64,000 bases of DNA from an uncultured Paraprevotella sp. (GCA_944320765.1 CALUIS010000010.1:43522-107521), one strand, 5' to 3'. Shown: positions 1 through 8,954, counted from the first letter of the stretch. Numbers and translations are program-made. The notes: generated by a model not told the origin, from the sequence alone.

Positions 1-179
1 TGAGGCAGACGCCGCTCCCGGGCAGCCAACTGACGGACGAAATGGCCAAGCCGCACTTCCACGACCGCCACGACCATTTCGACAACACCAACCCCAACAC
101 GGAATATAAGACCTGCCTGGAACATGCGGAGAAAATCGGGCTGGGCCGCCGAAACTATGAACTGCTCCGCGTAAAATGA
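1..179 (+). CDS. 3' end of an unidentified protein (partial)
   Basis: An open frame enters from the left edge (codons in frame with position 3) and ends at TGA 177-179, giving the last 58 residues of a protein whose start lies outside the window. The fragment is hydrophilic and rich in His, Asp and Asn (a run PHFHDRHDHFDN), then ends in a basic segment. I do not recognise the family. It ends 9 bp before the acetyltransferase gene on the same strand, so the two are probably co-transcribed. The evidence is an uninterrupted frame with codon use like the neighbouring genes. Confidence 0.6.
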   Translation, partial: RQTPLPGSQLTDEMAKPHFHDRHDHFDNTNPNTEYKTCLEHAEKIGLGRRNYELLRVK

Positions 180-188
180 AACGACCCT

Positions 189-749
189 ATGGAACTACTG
201 CTTATCAATACCTCAAGCCCATACTACAACGAGGCTGAGGCTCTCATGAAGGATGCTTTTCCAGCGGAAGAACGCCGTCCGTTGGCCGAACAACGTGACT
301 ACACGGACCACCATCCGCTCTTCCGCCCGCATGTCATATTGGAAAACGGGAAATTCGCCGGATTGCTGAACTTCTGGCATCTGAAAGGATTCATCTATGC
401 CGAACACCTGGCCACCCTGCCCTCGCTCCGGGGCGGCGGATTGGGCCGGCGCATTATGGAAGAGTTCATCCGTCAGGCCCAAGGACCTATCGTCCTGGAA
501 GTGGAACCCCCTACGGACGAACTGAAACAACGGCGCATCGGCTTCTACCAACGCTGCGGCTTCACGCTGTGGGAACAGCCATACATCCAACCGCCTTATT
601 CCGACCAACTGCCGTCCATCCCCTTGAGGCTCATGGCACACGGCCACATTGAAGAGAACCAGGATTTCGACCGCATCTGCCGTGCAATCTACACCAGCGT
701 GTACGGTTGCACACCCGAAAGGGCAGACCGGCTGCTCGCAAAGGAATAG
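189..749 (+). CDS. GNAT family N-acetyltransferase
   Basis: A 186-residue protein with the GNAT acetyl-CoA fold. The acetyl-CoA pyrophosphate-binding motif A is visible as RGGGLG at residues 81-86, after the strand AEHLATLP, and a late FYQRCGF segment fits motif B. The family transfers an acetyl group from acetyl-CoA to an amine; the substrate here cannot be told. A C-terminal extension of about 40 residues follows the core fold. It starts 9 bp after the preceding partial gene and ends 4 bp before the AGCS symporter, so the three probably form one transcript. An amino acid or peptide amine is a possible substrate given the neighbour, but that is inference. Confidence 0.85.
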   Translation: MELLLINTSSPYYNEAEALMKDAFPAEERRPLAEQRDYTDHHPLFRPHVILENGKFAGLLNFWHLKGFIYAEHLATLPSLRGGGLGRRIMEEFIRQAQGPIVLEVEPPTDELKQRRIGFYQRCGFTLWEQPYIQPPYSDQLPSIPLRLMAHGHIEENQDFDRICRAIYTSVYGCTPERADRLLAKE

Positions 750-753
750 CCTC

Positions 754-2124
754 ATGGAAAGCCTGAACGCCATCATCAAGTCATGCAGCGATTTCCTATG
801 GGGATGGCCCATGGTCATCATCCTGCTGGGTACCCACCTGTTCCTCACCGTCCGGCTACGTTTCCCACAACGTAAGTTGTTTACCGCCATCCGGCTGTCC
901 GTCAAGTCGGACGGCTCGGCCAAGGGGGATGTGAGCCAGTTCGGCGCGTTGGCCACGGCCCTCGCCGCCACCATCGGCACAGGCAACATCATCGGCGTGG
1001 CCACGGCTGTCACATTGGGCGGGCCGGGAGCCGTCTTTTGGTGCTGGCTGACGGGCGTGTTCGGCATCGCCACCAAATATGCAGAAGGGCTGTTGGCCGT
1101 GAAATACCGCATCCGCACGCCCCACGGCAAGATGGCAGGCGGCCCCATGTACGCGCTGGAACGGGGGCTGCACATGAAATGGCTGGCCGTGCTGTTCTGC
1201 ATCTTCACGGTGTGCGCCTCGTTCGGCATCGGCAACCTGGTGCAGAGCAACGCCATCTCGATGCTGTGCTACGAGACTTACCAAATCCCGCAGGCTTATA
1301 CCGGTACGGCCATCGCCGTATGCGTAGCCCTTGTAGTCATCTTCGGGGTGAAGGGCATTGCCCGGGTCTGCACGGCATTCGTCCCGCTCATGGCCGCCCT
1401 CTACGTGCTGGGCTGCTGCTACATCCTTTTCGTCAACGGAGCGTACGTGTGGGACGCCCTGAAACTCATCCTTGAGTCCGCCTTCAATCCCGCAGCGGCC
1501 GGTGGCGGCTTCGTGGGCGGCTCCATCATCATGACCGCCCGCTACGGCATAGCCCGCGGACTGTTCAGCAACGAGAGCGGCATGGGTTCGGCCCCCATCG
1601 TGGCCGCTGCGGCCCAGACCCGGAATCCCGTCCGCCAGGCATTGGTATCCTCTACCGGCACGTTCTGGGACACGGTGGTCATCTGCGCCCTCACGGGCCT
1701 GGTACTGGTCTCCAGCATCCTGGCCTATCCTGACATCACGTACGACGACGGAGCCGCGCTCACCAAGGTGGCTTTCGAGAAGATTCCTTATATCGGTTCG
1801 CCCCTGCTCATCTTCGGCATCGTGACCTTTGCCTTCTCCACAATCCTCGGCTGGTGCTACTACGGGGAGAAAGCCATCGAATACCTGAGCGGAAAGAAAT
1901 GGATGCTGTTCTACCGGGGAGTATTCATCATCTGCTCTTTTCTCGGTGCCATCACCCAACTGGCCGTCGTATGGAACTTCGCCGATTTGATGAACGCCCT
2001 GATGGCCCTTCCGAACATCGTGTCGCTACTCTGCCTTTCCGGCATCGTCGCGGCTGAGACAAAAAAGTACTTATGGGAAGACCGGCTGGACGAGGAGGCC
2101 GACCCGGAAGACAATCCGACCTGA
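754..2124 (+). CDS. Sodium/alanine(glycine) symporter, AGCS family
   Basis: A 456-residue polytopic inner-membrane protein of the alanine/glycine:cation symporter family, which couples amino acid uptake to Na+ (or H+). The family signature is clear: ATIGTGNIIGVATA at residues 72-85, followed by GGPGAVFW and a KMAGGPMYALE motif, with about ten hydrophobic segments overall. The frame stays open upstream to 649, but I chose the ATG at 754 because it lies 4 bp after the acetyltransferase stop and the family begins with a short segment before the first membrane helix. A convergent DUF4230 gene follows 14 bp downstream. Substrate preference (alanine, glycine or other) is not visible. Confidence 0.93.
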   Translation: MESLNAIIKSCSDFLWGWPMVIILLGTHLFLTVRLRFPQRKLFTAIRLSVKSDGSAKGDVSQFGALATALAATIGTGNIIGVATAVTLGGPGAVFWCWLTGVFGIATKYAEGLLAVKYRIRTPHGKMAGGPMYALERGLHMKWLAVLFCIFTVCASFGIGNLVQSNAISMLCYETYQIPQAYTGTAIAVCVALVVIFGVKGIARVCTAFVPLMAALYVLGCCYILFVNGAYVWDALKLILESAFNPAAAGGGFVGGSIIMTARYGIARGLFSNESGMGSAPIVAAAAQTRNPVRQALVSSTGTFWDTVVICALTGLVLVSSILAYPDITYDDGAALTKVAFEKIPYIGSPLLIFGIVTFAFSTILGWCYYGEKAIEYLSGKKWMLFYRGVFIICSFLGAITQLAVVWNFADLMNALMALPNIVSLLCLSGIVAAETKKYLWEDRLDEEADPEDNPT

Positions 2125-2138
2125 CGGCGGGAACAGCC

Positions 2139-2732
2139 TCACGGAACAAAAGTGACCTCCACCTTCTGAAAGCCCAATGCCCGGAACAAAGCTGTAAACT
2201 GGCCACGGGCATTGGCTTCGGCCCGCCGCAGGTTGGACGGCGTGAGAGCCTGCCGCAGCATCTTGCGGTAAGCTTGTCCGTACAAGCTCATGCGGTCTTG
2301 GTTCGACCATTTGCCGCTCTCGTAAAACACCCGCATACGGGCCTCATCGATGAAATCCTTATCCAGCAAATGCACTGCGGGCAAGCGAAGCGACACCGTG
2401 TCTCCCCGTACCGCCGCCCATCCGTCCTCCACACGGGCCATGTCGATGCCGATGCGCGGAACGCCGGAATAAATGACCACCAGACGGTCATCCGAAAAGA
2501 ACCCCTTGCGCAAGGTGTCCGCCACGACCTCCGACGGCATGGAAAGGAATTCCCATTGCCCGATCCGCTCAATGCGGCGCACTTCCTGCGAGGTCAGCTC
2601 GATGCGCCGGTCAAAACCGACGGAAACATCCACTCCGCCGGCACGAGACCACCACACTGCCGCCCCTGCCATGAGAACCACAACAACTATCACGGCCAAC
2701 CATTTTACCGTGTTCCATCTTCTGCCTTTCAT
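2139..2732 (-). CDS. DUF4230 family membrane-anchored protein
   Basis: A 197-residue protein with one N-terminal membrane segment (about residues 9-27) and an extracytoplasmic domain resembling DUF4230, a Bacteroidota-rich family of unknown function. The order LTSQEVRRIERIG, then LVVIYSGV and GIDMA, then a late YGQAYRKMLRQAL helix fits that family. It is the last gene of a three-gene minus-strand operon. Its ATG overlaps the stop of the upstream gene (ATGA at 2729-2732), so translation is probably coupled. The upstream gene is a lipoprotein paralogue with the same layout, suggesting that the two act together at the envelope. No catalytic residues are evident. Confidence 0.75.
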   Translation of the reverse strand: MKGRRWNTVKWLAVIVVVVLMAGAAVWWSRAGGVDVSVGFDRRIELTSQEVRRIERIGQWEFLSMPSEVVADTLRKGFFSDDRLVVIYSGVPRIGIDMARVEDGWAAVRGDTVSLRLPAVHLLDKDFIDEARMRVFYESGKWSNQDRMSLYGQAYRKMLRQALTPSNLRRAEANARGQFTALFRALGFQKVEVTFVP

Positions 2733-3409
2733 TTTCTTCCGATTTTCCCGGCCTCCCCCTCACGTTCCAACAACAACGGAATGTCCGCCTCCGTGAAACG
2801 CTTGCGGAAAGTCACCACGATATTCCGGTCCTCATATCCCAATCCCTCCAGCATCGGCACCAACACATGAGCCGCATTCTCACGCGCCATTTCCAAGATT
2901 CCCAAATCGGGTACGGATTTCAGGATTTCCTCCTCCCCCTGCCGCGTGAAGTCGGCCAACTCGGCCGAAGTATAGTCCGAGCGTGTCAAAGACACGAACT
3001 GCCTCACTTCCTCATGGTCTATCCGCGAGGACGAGACCACCACCCGCGGGTCGGGCAAGGTAATCACGATACGGTCACCGGAACGCAGGACATTCTTCTC
3101 ACTGAATCCGGAGAAGTCGATATAAGCCTTCAGCGTCACATCAATGGGAACCGCCACCTTGCGCTCGCCAATAGGCACCTCCATATCAAACTGCTGCTGG
3201 AATATATGCCCCTTCACTCGCAAAGGGTCGTCTTTCAGCACCAGTTTGTGTACCTCATACTCTGCCGTATGAAGCCGGGCGCACTCCTTCACCTGTAGTA
3301 TCAGGGAAAGCGTGTCGACATGCGGCTCCTCCTTCCCCATCCCCCGGCCCTCACAAGCCGAAAAGACAGACACGCCGAACATACAGATAGCGATTCCCCA
3401 TATCCTCAT
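2729..3409 (-). CDS. DUF4230 family lipoprotein
   Basis: A 226-residue predicted lipoprotein. The ATG at 3409 gives a classic signal with lipobox FSAC (Cys19), and the same ATG overlaps the stop of the upstream GH43-like gene (ATGA at 3406-3409). The frame extends to 3499 but the longer form would destroy the signal peptide. The mature part resembles its downstream paralogue, with a FDMEVPIGERKVAVPI stretch, a VKAYIDFSGF-like strand and a conserved-looking C-terminal helix followed by a short beta strand. Function is unknown. The overlap on both sides argues for fixed stoichiometry within the operon 6495-2139. Confidence 0.75.
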   Translation of the reverse strand: MRIWGIAICMFGVSVFSACEGRGMGKEEPHVDTLSLILQVKECARLHTAEYEVHKLVLKDDPLRVKGHIFQQQFDMEVPIGERKVAVPIDVTLKAYIDFSGFSEKNVLRSGDRIVITLPDPRVVVSSSRIDHEEVRQFVSLTRSDYTSAELADFTRQGEEEILKSVPDLGILEMARENAAHVLVPMLEGLGYEDRNIVVTFRKRFTEADIPLLLEREGEAGKIGRK

Positions 3410-6400
3410 TCCGCTTTCACGATTTTTTGACCGTCCACGATATATACACCAGCTTTCAACCGCCCCGGCAATTTTCCCCCGGCATCGGTCTGACCACAAA
3501 GCACGCCGCCCACGTCATAAACAGGACGGTTGCCTTTTTCAGCCTCCGCCCTGGCATCCGTCACAGAAGTGAAATCATCGAACGTGAATACCTGGAAATT
3601 GTCAAAGCAGCACCAGTCCGATGAAGTCACCGTAGAAACCGGGCGGCGCAAACCGAACTGCAAACGCCCGTCCTCCACATAGACCAACAGATAATTGGCA
3701 TAATGCTCCGCATCGGCCGAGAACAAAGCATTGGCCGAAACCGTGCCATTGGCAAAACCATTCAAGGAATTGTCCCCATCATAAGGCAAGGCATACAAAG
3801 ACCTCACCGGAACAGAAAGATCTTCCGCAAAGAACTGATAGTTCAGCCGCTCCACCCCTTCAGTGTAATCGCGTCCCGAACCGTCATTGTCGCCGTTACG
3901 CTCAAAAGCCTGACACTTCACCAGATAATACCCCGTCTCCAGGTTGCGTACGGTTTGCGTGAGAGAAACAGAATAGTCCACCGCCCGCAGGGCGAAGAAC
4001 TCGGCCACGCCATTGCCCGTTCCGGCTGTGCCGTTCACGGTCCAACCCGTAGTCCCGTTGCTGAAATCACCGTTCCGCACCGACACCTCCGTGGCTTCCG
4101 CCGTCAGGCTCTGCCAATAAGCCTGCAAAGCTTCATCCAAAGCCGTGGCGGAAAGTTCCCACTGGGCGGCATCCTCAGAAGCCGCCACCTGAGCCGCATC
4201 TACAAGAGCCGACGACAGGCGACCGCCGTTGTATGCCCGGTCCAATGTCCCCTCACGCCCTTCTTCTCCTGCGAAATTAGCCGCTGCGGCATTTTCCATC
4301 GCTGTCTCCAGACGAAGCCGCGCTCCCAACCGGGCCACATCATCCTGCAATGTGGCGCGCAACAACTCCAAGTCCGTATCCTTCCCCTTGTCGGTCGTCA
4401 TGTGTGTCCGCGCCTCACCGGCCAAGGCCTTCAGCATCCCGCTGCCTCCGGCCAAAGCCTCAGCCTGGGCCACCAACGACTTCAAGTCGCTCCATGCCTG
4501 CAACAAGTCATACTCCGTCCGCGTCACCTGCACGAACGAACCGTGCTGGGGCGACAGATGCCCCGTCATGTCCGCCGCCGGCTGCAAGTTGCGGAGCAAG
4601 GCATCCGCCGTATGGAAATGATACCCCAAGCGATTCCCGTAATTCACGTTCCCGATGTTCCACACATCGTCATTGATGCGGCGGAACACGCTGGAAGCCT
4701 CGTAAGCGTTCCCGTCCGTAAACGACGATACGGGGTCACTCCATTGGGGGTTCAGCAAGTCTGGGGTCGTGATGTCCAGAATGCCGCCGGCCGCATAGTC
4801 GCGGTAGGACATGTGATACAATCCGTCCGTCTCCAGATAGTTGATGTCGGCATCCAGCACGTTATCTTGCTTGTTGGCCCCGTAAAGCATCTGAAGCGAC
4901 GTGATGCCCGTGAAATCCTCATTCGCCTTGGAGATGTAAAAGTGGTCGCAATCCCCGTTGTCCGTATTCCCCATGGCATAATAAACGTACGGGTCGCCCC
5001 CGATGAAGATGATTTGCGGCGCCCACACACGGCTGATCTTATCCGCCGTAAGCAGTTTCGTACCGGAATTGTCATAAATGTCCGTCACCGGATGCTCACG
5101 CACATACTGCTTCATGTCCTGGCGGGTATAGGTCCAGTTGATCAGGTCGTAGCTACGGAACATGCCGATGGAGTAGTTCTCCAACATGCTTGTCCCGCCG
5201 TCACGCGAACCATAAAGGTCTGTCGTCACGATATAATAACAGTTTCTCAAAGTATCCTTGGCCAGGAAAGCGTCGCGGCACCACGGCAGGTCCGTGCCGA
5301 TGCCGTCAATGATTCCCTCCCCGCCATTCAGTTCATTGAACACCAGCCCCAGGTCTTCCTTCTTGCCCAAGGCGTAAGTGATGGTCTGCGACACCAAAGT
5401 TCCCGTTCCCGTCTGCGGCACCAGGTTCGGCATGTGGCAATACAGATAGCCGTACGCCCCGTCATCCGGAGCCACCACCACGTCCAGCGGCTCGTCGTAC
5501 AACGGATAGCGGTCGCCTTCGTACACGACCGTCCCCTCCAGCGTACCGACCTTATGGGCCTGCGCCGAACGCGAGGTCACCGTGAACACGGAATCTTCAA
5601 AAGCGACCTCCCCGAGCGACGGGTCATCGTTCACGGCATGGAACGTCCATTCCACCTCGCCATAAGTGCACTCCAACGGCAATTCCACCCTGTTGTGCAG
5701 GTAACGCACGGCCTGTGCCAGATACAAATCCTCACGGTTCGTCGCCAGCACACGCTCCGCGTCCAACACGATTTCCTTCGACCGGGGGCAAGCCTCATGC
5801 AATGCCGCCACCTCTTCGGCCGGCAATGCCCGGTCGTAGACCCGGAAATTGTCCATCATCGTGTTCCGCATATAGGCATCGCCGCCAAAAGGCGAACGTC
5901 CCAGATAGTTGTCCTGCAAGCTTGCCCCGAAGGCCGAGGGCTTCAATGTGACGGTGGAAGAAGCCGCCTTCACCCCGTCTATATAATAAGTACACGTAGA
6001 GCCTTCCTGCACGAGGGTCACCGTGTGCCACGCATCCACCGACAAGCCCTTTCCGGAACGCACGCTCGAGGCCGCCCCATCCTTGATTTCATAATACCAA
6101 CCGTTGTTGCCTGCGGCATTGACCAGCCCGACATAGGTGTTGGTGCCGTTAGTCAGCCCGTAGGCCCAGCAGAAACTGCCCAATGCGTTGTCCGCCCCGA
6201 CGCAAAGGTCGATGGAAATCGTGTAATCACCGGACAAGGCAGCCATCACTTCCGGGCCGATGGCAGCACTCAGAAGGGCGTACCCATTACCAGTCCCCGT
6301 ATATAACACATGATTCCCGTCATCCGTAGCGGCCACCCACGCACCTCCGCGCACTTCGAGCGGATACCGCCCACTATCATCCATAGCCGCCTGTTCAAAA

Positions 6401-6495
6401 GAATAGCACAATACCGGAGAGTTTTCCCCCGCCATACAAACTCCACCATATAACAGAAGGAGCGACAACATTTTCATTCGTGTGACATTTTTCAT
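3406..6495 (-). CDS. Secreted multidomain glycoside hydrolase, GH43-like
   Basis: A 1029-residue exported enzyme. Residues 1-22 are a signal peptide. Residues about 28-235 form a LamG/concanavalin-like domain. About 245-345 looks like an atrophied bacterial Ig-type domain. About 345-660 has the layout of a five-bladed propeller of GH43 type: PWCRDAF near 404, RVWAPQIIFIGGDPYVYY near 489-506, DADINY near 555 and YEASSVF near 605 supply candidate acidic residues. Two helical and carbohydrate-binding-like regions follow. GH43 enzymes cleave arabinose- or xylose-containing glycans; the exact substrate is not deducible. No SusC/SusD pair is adjacent, unlike a classical polysaccharide utilisation locus. 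It is the first gene of an operon with two DUF4230 genes and has a strong promoter at 6550-6580. Confidence 0.75.
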   Translation of the reverse strand: MKNVTRMKMLSLLLLYGGVCMAGENSPVLCYSFEQAAMDDSGRYPLEVRGGAWVAATDDGNHVLYTGTGNGYALLSAAIGPEVMAALSGDYTISIDLCVGADNALGSFCWAYGLTNGTNTYVGLVNAAGNNGWYYEIKDGAASSVRSGKGLSVDAWHTVTLVQEGSTCTYYIDGVKAASSTVTLKPSAFGASLQDNYLGRSPFGGDAYMRNTMMDNFRVYDRALPAEEVAALHEACPRSKEIVLDAERVLATNREDLYLAQAVRYLHNRVELPLECTYGEVEWTFHAVNDDPSLGEVAFEDSVFTVTSRSAQAHKVGTLEGTVVYEGDRYPLYDEPLDVVVAPDDGAYGYLYCHMPNLVPQTGTGTLVSQTITYALGKKEDLGLVFNELNGGEGIIDGIGTDLPWCRDAFLAKDTLRNCYYIVTTDLYGSRDGGTSMLENYSIGMFRSYDLINWTYTRQDMKQYVREHPVTDIYDNSGTKLLTADKISRVWAPQIIFIGGDPYVYYAMGNTDNGDCDHFYISKANEDFTGITSLQMLYGANKQDNVLDADINYLETDGLYHMSYRDYAAGGILDITTPDLLNPQWSDPVSSFTDGNAYEASSVFRRINDDVWNIGNVNYGNRLGYHFHTADALLRNLQPAADMTGHLSPQHGSFVQVTRTEYDLLQAWSDLKSLVAQAEALAGGSGMLKALAGEARTHMTTDKGKDTDLELLRATLQDDVARLGARLRLETAMENAAAANFAGEEGREGTLDRAYNGGRLSSALVDAAQVAASEDAAQWELSATALDEALQAYWQSLTAEATEVSVRNGDFSNGTTGWTVNGTAGTGNGVAEFFALRAVDYSVSLTQTVRNLETGYYLVKCQAFERNGDNDGSGRDYTEGVERLNYQFFAEDLSVPVRSLYALPYDGDNSLNGFANGTVSANALFSADAEHYANYLLVYVEDGRLQFGLRRPVSTVTSSDWCCFDNFQVFTFDDFTSVTDARAEAEKGNRPVYDVGGVLCGQTDAGGKLPGRLKAGVYIVDGQKIVKAE

Positions 6496-6549
6496 GATGC
6501 AATCAGTTATAAGAGCCAGATTAAAGTCCTACAATACGTTTGAACCGCT

Positions 6550-6580
6550 CAAAGTTACGCATTACATCCGTCATACGCAA
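6550..6580 (-). promoter_or_regulatory. Bacteroidota-type promoter of the GH43/DUF4230 operon
   Basis: Reading leftward, TTG (6580-6578), a 20 bp spacer, then TAACTTTG (6557-6550). This matches the Bacteroidota primary sigma consensus (TTG, 19-21 bp, TAnnTTTG). It would place transcription start about 50 bp ahead of the GH43-like ATG at 6495. Confidence 0.7.
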
Positions 6581-6609
6581 TAAAAGGCAACCTAAAATAA
6601 AGGCAACAC

Positions 6610-6640
6610 TTGCCGGACTCACCTTTTTTTTGTTCCTTTG
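6610..6640 (+). promoter_or_regulatory. Promoter of the DUF4738-transglutaminase pair
   Basis: TTG at 6610-6612, 20 bp spacer, then TTCCTTTG at 6633-6640 (one mismatch to TAnnTTTG). The predicted transcript starts near 6645, which argues against the ATG at 6646 and for the ATG at 6667 as the translation start of the lipoprotein gene. Confidence 0.6.
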
Positions 6641-6666
6641 CGAGTATGTTGAAAAGAATACAAAAG

Positions 6667-7227
6667 ATGAAAAGACGTTTCTACCTGCCGCTGACAGCCT
6701 GTGTCCTGCTGGGACTCGGCAGCTGTGGAGGGCACACGCAGCAAGACAGCCGCAACCTTGAGGGATATGAAAAGCCTGACACGACGAACGCCGTGCAGGA
6801 AATGAAAGACTACCACTACAGCGCGGAAGTGCGGGCCGGGGATGTCCGCTATGCCTACGACATCGTGCGGGAAGTCAACGACAGCCTCCCGCTCGTGACC
6901 GGCGACGAGGGGGCGCGTTATGCCGACAATTATATCCGCCTGAGAGTGAACCGCGAAGGGCGGCAAATCTTCAACCACGTGTTCGTGAAAGAAAGCTTCA
7001 AGGATTTTCTGGACCGGAATTTCATGAAACATGCCATCCTGGAAGGCATGGCTTTCGACCGCGTGGACGGCTCCAGCCTGCGGTTCGCCGCCAGTGTCTG
7101 CTATCCGGAATCGGACATCTACATCCCGCTGACCATCACCCTGTCGCCAGACGGCAGCTACCGGATTACGAAAGACGAGATTCTGGACACGGCCGCGACT
7201 TTGGATTCCGCAGATGTGGAGGAATAA
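6667..7227 (+). CDS. DUF4738-like lipoprotein
   Basis: A 186-residue predicted lipoprotein with lipobox LGSC (Cys20) immediately after a hydrophobic signal. I chose the ATG at 6667 because it gives a compact signal peptide and leaves a short leader after the promoter at 6610-6640; upstream ATGs at 6610 and 6646 would lie in or at the promoter. The mature domain has the arrangement of DUF4738 proteins of Bacteroides: a DNYIRLRVNREG strand pair, FVKESFKDFLD, and a final SDIYIPLTITLSPDGSY segment. Function is unknown. It ends 3 bp before the transglutaminase-like gene, so the two are one operon and may act on the same envelope target. Confidence 0.7.
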   Translation: MKRRFYLPLTACVLLGLGSCGGHTQQDSRNLEGYEKPDTTNAVQEMKDYHYSAEVRAGDVRYAYDIVREVNDSLPLVTGDEGARYADNYIRLRVNREGRQIFNHVFVKESFKDFLDRNFMKHAILEGMAFDRVDGSSLRFAASVCYPESDIYIPLTITLSPDGSYRITKDEILDTAATLDSADVEE

Positions 7228-7230
7228 GCC

Positions 7231-8409
7231 ATGAAACGCATCATCCTTTTTTCCGTGCTGGCGGCAGTGCTTCTGGGCGGAGGCGTTTCGGCCTACCTGT
7301 TCCGCGACCGCATTTTCCCTTCCACGGATTTTGAGTTGGGCGACGAGTTGGGCGGCAACATCTTCCCGTCCCTCATCCTGGCCGTCGCCACGACGGACAC
7401 GATGATCGTGCAGCCCGATGAGAAACCGGTGCTGGGCAATCCCAAGTCACACATCTCCATCCGGGTGGACAACCCGCGCCCCAACTCGCGCCTGAGAATC
7501 GAAGTGGCCGAAACCCCGTTCTTCAAACGCTCAGTGTCGGAATTCATCCTCCCCGAAGAAGACCAGACCTATACCGTCTACCCCGACATCCTTTGGAACT
7601 TCGACGCGTTGCGCAACAACGTACAGGCCGAACCGGCCAACGTGTCCGTCACGGCCACCCTCAACGAATCCAAGCCCACGCGGCGGACCCGCATCTTCTC
7701 CGTGCGGAGCGTCAACGAATGCCTGATCGGCTACAACGACAAGCAGAACCGCTTCCATAACACCGGCGTGCTGTTCGCGGCCTACGTCAACGAAGACAGC
7801 CCGCTCATCGACCAAATCCTCCGCGAGGCCCTGAACACGCGCATCGTCAACCGCTTCCTCGGCTACCAAAGCAAAAAGGCGGATTATGTGGACAAACAAG
7901 TCTATGCCTTGTGGAACGTGCTGCAACGGCGCAAGTTCCGCTACAGCTCCATCTCCAACAGCAGCCTGTCGAGCAACGTGGTCTATGCCCAGCGGGTACG
8001 CACGCTGGAGGACGCCCTCGCCTCCTCGCAAATCAACTGCGTGGACGGCAGCGTGCTGTTCGCCTCCCTGCTGAGGGCCATCAACATCGACCCCATCCTG
8101 GTGCGCGTCCCCGGACACATGTACGTGGGCTACTACACCGACCGCAACCACAGCCGCGCCCAGTTCCTGGAGACCACCATGATCGGCGACATCGACCTGG
8201 ACGACTTCTTCCCGGAAGAGAAGCTGGACTCCACCTCGCAAGGCAAATCGCAGAGCGAGATGTCACGCCTCACGTTCGAGAAGTCCAAGGAATACGCCGC
8301 ACGGAAATACTCCGCCGACAGCGCGCAAATCCACTCCCAGCCCCGCCGCTACATGTTCCTGGAAATCTCCAAGGCACTTCGGCGGAAAATCCAGCCCATC
8401 GGGAAATAA
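7231..8409 (+). CDS. Transglutaminase-like membrane-anchored protein
   Basis: A 392-residue protein with an N-terminal membrane anchor (about residues 3-22), an Ig-like N-terminal region, and a C-terminal transglutaminase-like core. The papain-like triad is suggested by Cys270 (INCVDGS), His296 (PGHMYVGYY) and an acidic residue near 314 (FLETT), in the usual order Cys-His-Asp/Glu. Such proteins can be proteases, amidases or crosslinking enzymes; which one cannot be decided here. It follows the DUF4738-like lipoprotein by 3 bp and ends at a hairpin terminator shared with the convergent luxS gene. Expected location is the periplasmic face of the inner membrane. Confidence 0.75.
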   Translation: MKRIILFSVLAAVLLGGGVSAYLFRDRIFPSTDFELGDELGGNIFPSLILAVATTDTMIVQPDEKPVLGNPKSHISIRVDNPRPNSRLRIEVAETPFFKRSVSEFILPEEDQTYTVYPDILWNFDALRNNVQAEPANVSVTATLNESKPTRRTRIFSVRSVNECLIGYNDKQNRFHNTGVLFAAYVNEDSPLIDQILREALNTRIVNRFLGYQSKKADYVDKQVYALWNVLQRRKFRYSSISNSSLSSNVVYAQRVRTLEDALASSQINCVDGSVLFASLLRAINIDPILVRVPGHMYVGYYTDRNHSRAQFLETTMIGDIDLDDFFPEEKLDSTSQGKSQSEMSRLTFEKSKEYAARKYSADSAQIHSQPRRYMFLEISKALRRKIQPIGK

Positions 8410-8436
8410 AACAGGGCGCGAACCCGCGCCCCGTTT
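8409..8436. terminator. Bidirectional hairpin terminator
   Basis: AAAC-A-GGGCGCG, loop AACC, CGCGCCC-C-GTTT: a 7 bp GC core extended by a 4 bp AT arm. It lies between the convergent transglutaminase-like gene and luxS. The outer AAAC/GTTT arms give a short T run on both strands. Confidence 0.75.
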
Positions 8437-8445
8437 GCCTTGATC

Positions 8446-8934
8446 CTAATCTTCCCGCTGCGGGTAATGCAGGTTGGCGTCGGTGATATGCTCCAACACC
8501 TCATGCAGGTATTTGGCCGACTCCCACTTGGCCATCGGCAGGTCGTGCAGCAGATAGTTGCCGCAATCCTGCGGCGCGGCCCCCGGCACATCGCCCTCGA
8601 AACCGGCCACAAAGCGGAACGTCTCCTTCATCAGGTCCACGATGTCGGCCGACTCCAGGTCGCCCTTCATCAGCAGGTAATTGCCCGTTAGGCAACCCAT
8701 CGGCCCCCAATAGACAATCTTGTCCGCCCACACGGGATGGTTCCTCAGGAACGTGGCGGCGAGATGCTCGATCGTATGCAACGCCCCCTGCCCCAAAGCA
8801 GGCTCGCGATTGGGTTCCTTCATGCGGATGTCGAAGGTGGTGACCACCTCGTTCCCCACCTCGTCCTTGCGGGACACGTAGATGCCGCGCAGCAGGCGGT
8901 TGTGGTCAATCGTAAAACTCGGAATCTTTTTCAT
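8446..8934 (-). CDS. luxS: S-ribosylhomocysteine lyase LuxS
   Basis: A 162-residue cytoplasmic metalloenzyme that cleaves S-ribosylhomocysteine to homocysteine and 4,5-dihydroxy-2,3-pentanedione, the precursor of autoinducer-2. Metal ligands are visible as His53 and His57 in HTIEH and Cys124 in PQDCGNY; Glu56 and Cys81 (MGCLTG) are the expected catalytic residues. Length and motif spacing match the family. It starts 20 bp after the stop of mtnN, whose product makes its substrate, so the two form an activated-methyl-cycle operon driven from the mtnN promoter. Whether the organism uses AI-2 as a signal cannot be told. Confidence 0.97.
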   Translation of the reverse strand: MKKIPSFTIDHNRLLRGIYVSRKDEVGNEVVTTFDIRMKEPNREPALGQGALHTIEHLAATFLRNHPVWADKIVYWGPMGCLTGNYLLMKGDLESADIVDLMKETFRFVAGFEGDVPGAAPQDCGNYLLHDLPMAKWESAKYLHEVLEHITDANLHYPQRED

Positions 8935-8954
8935 CTTATCTTCTAATTAAACTT

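Noticed and set aside
213..1956. Antisense open frames of 347 and 367 codons over the GNAT and AGCS genes
   Set aside because: They overlap well-supported genes, have low-complexity Ala/Gly/Arg-rich translations and no start context.
3703..6306. An 867-codon open frame antisense to the GH43-like gene
   Set aside because: Long antisense frames are common in GC-rich genes; the translation is rich in Arg, His, Val and Ile with no domain, and the opposite strand has a signal peptide and clear domains.
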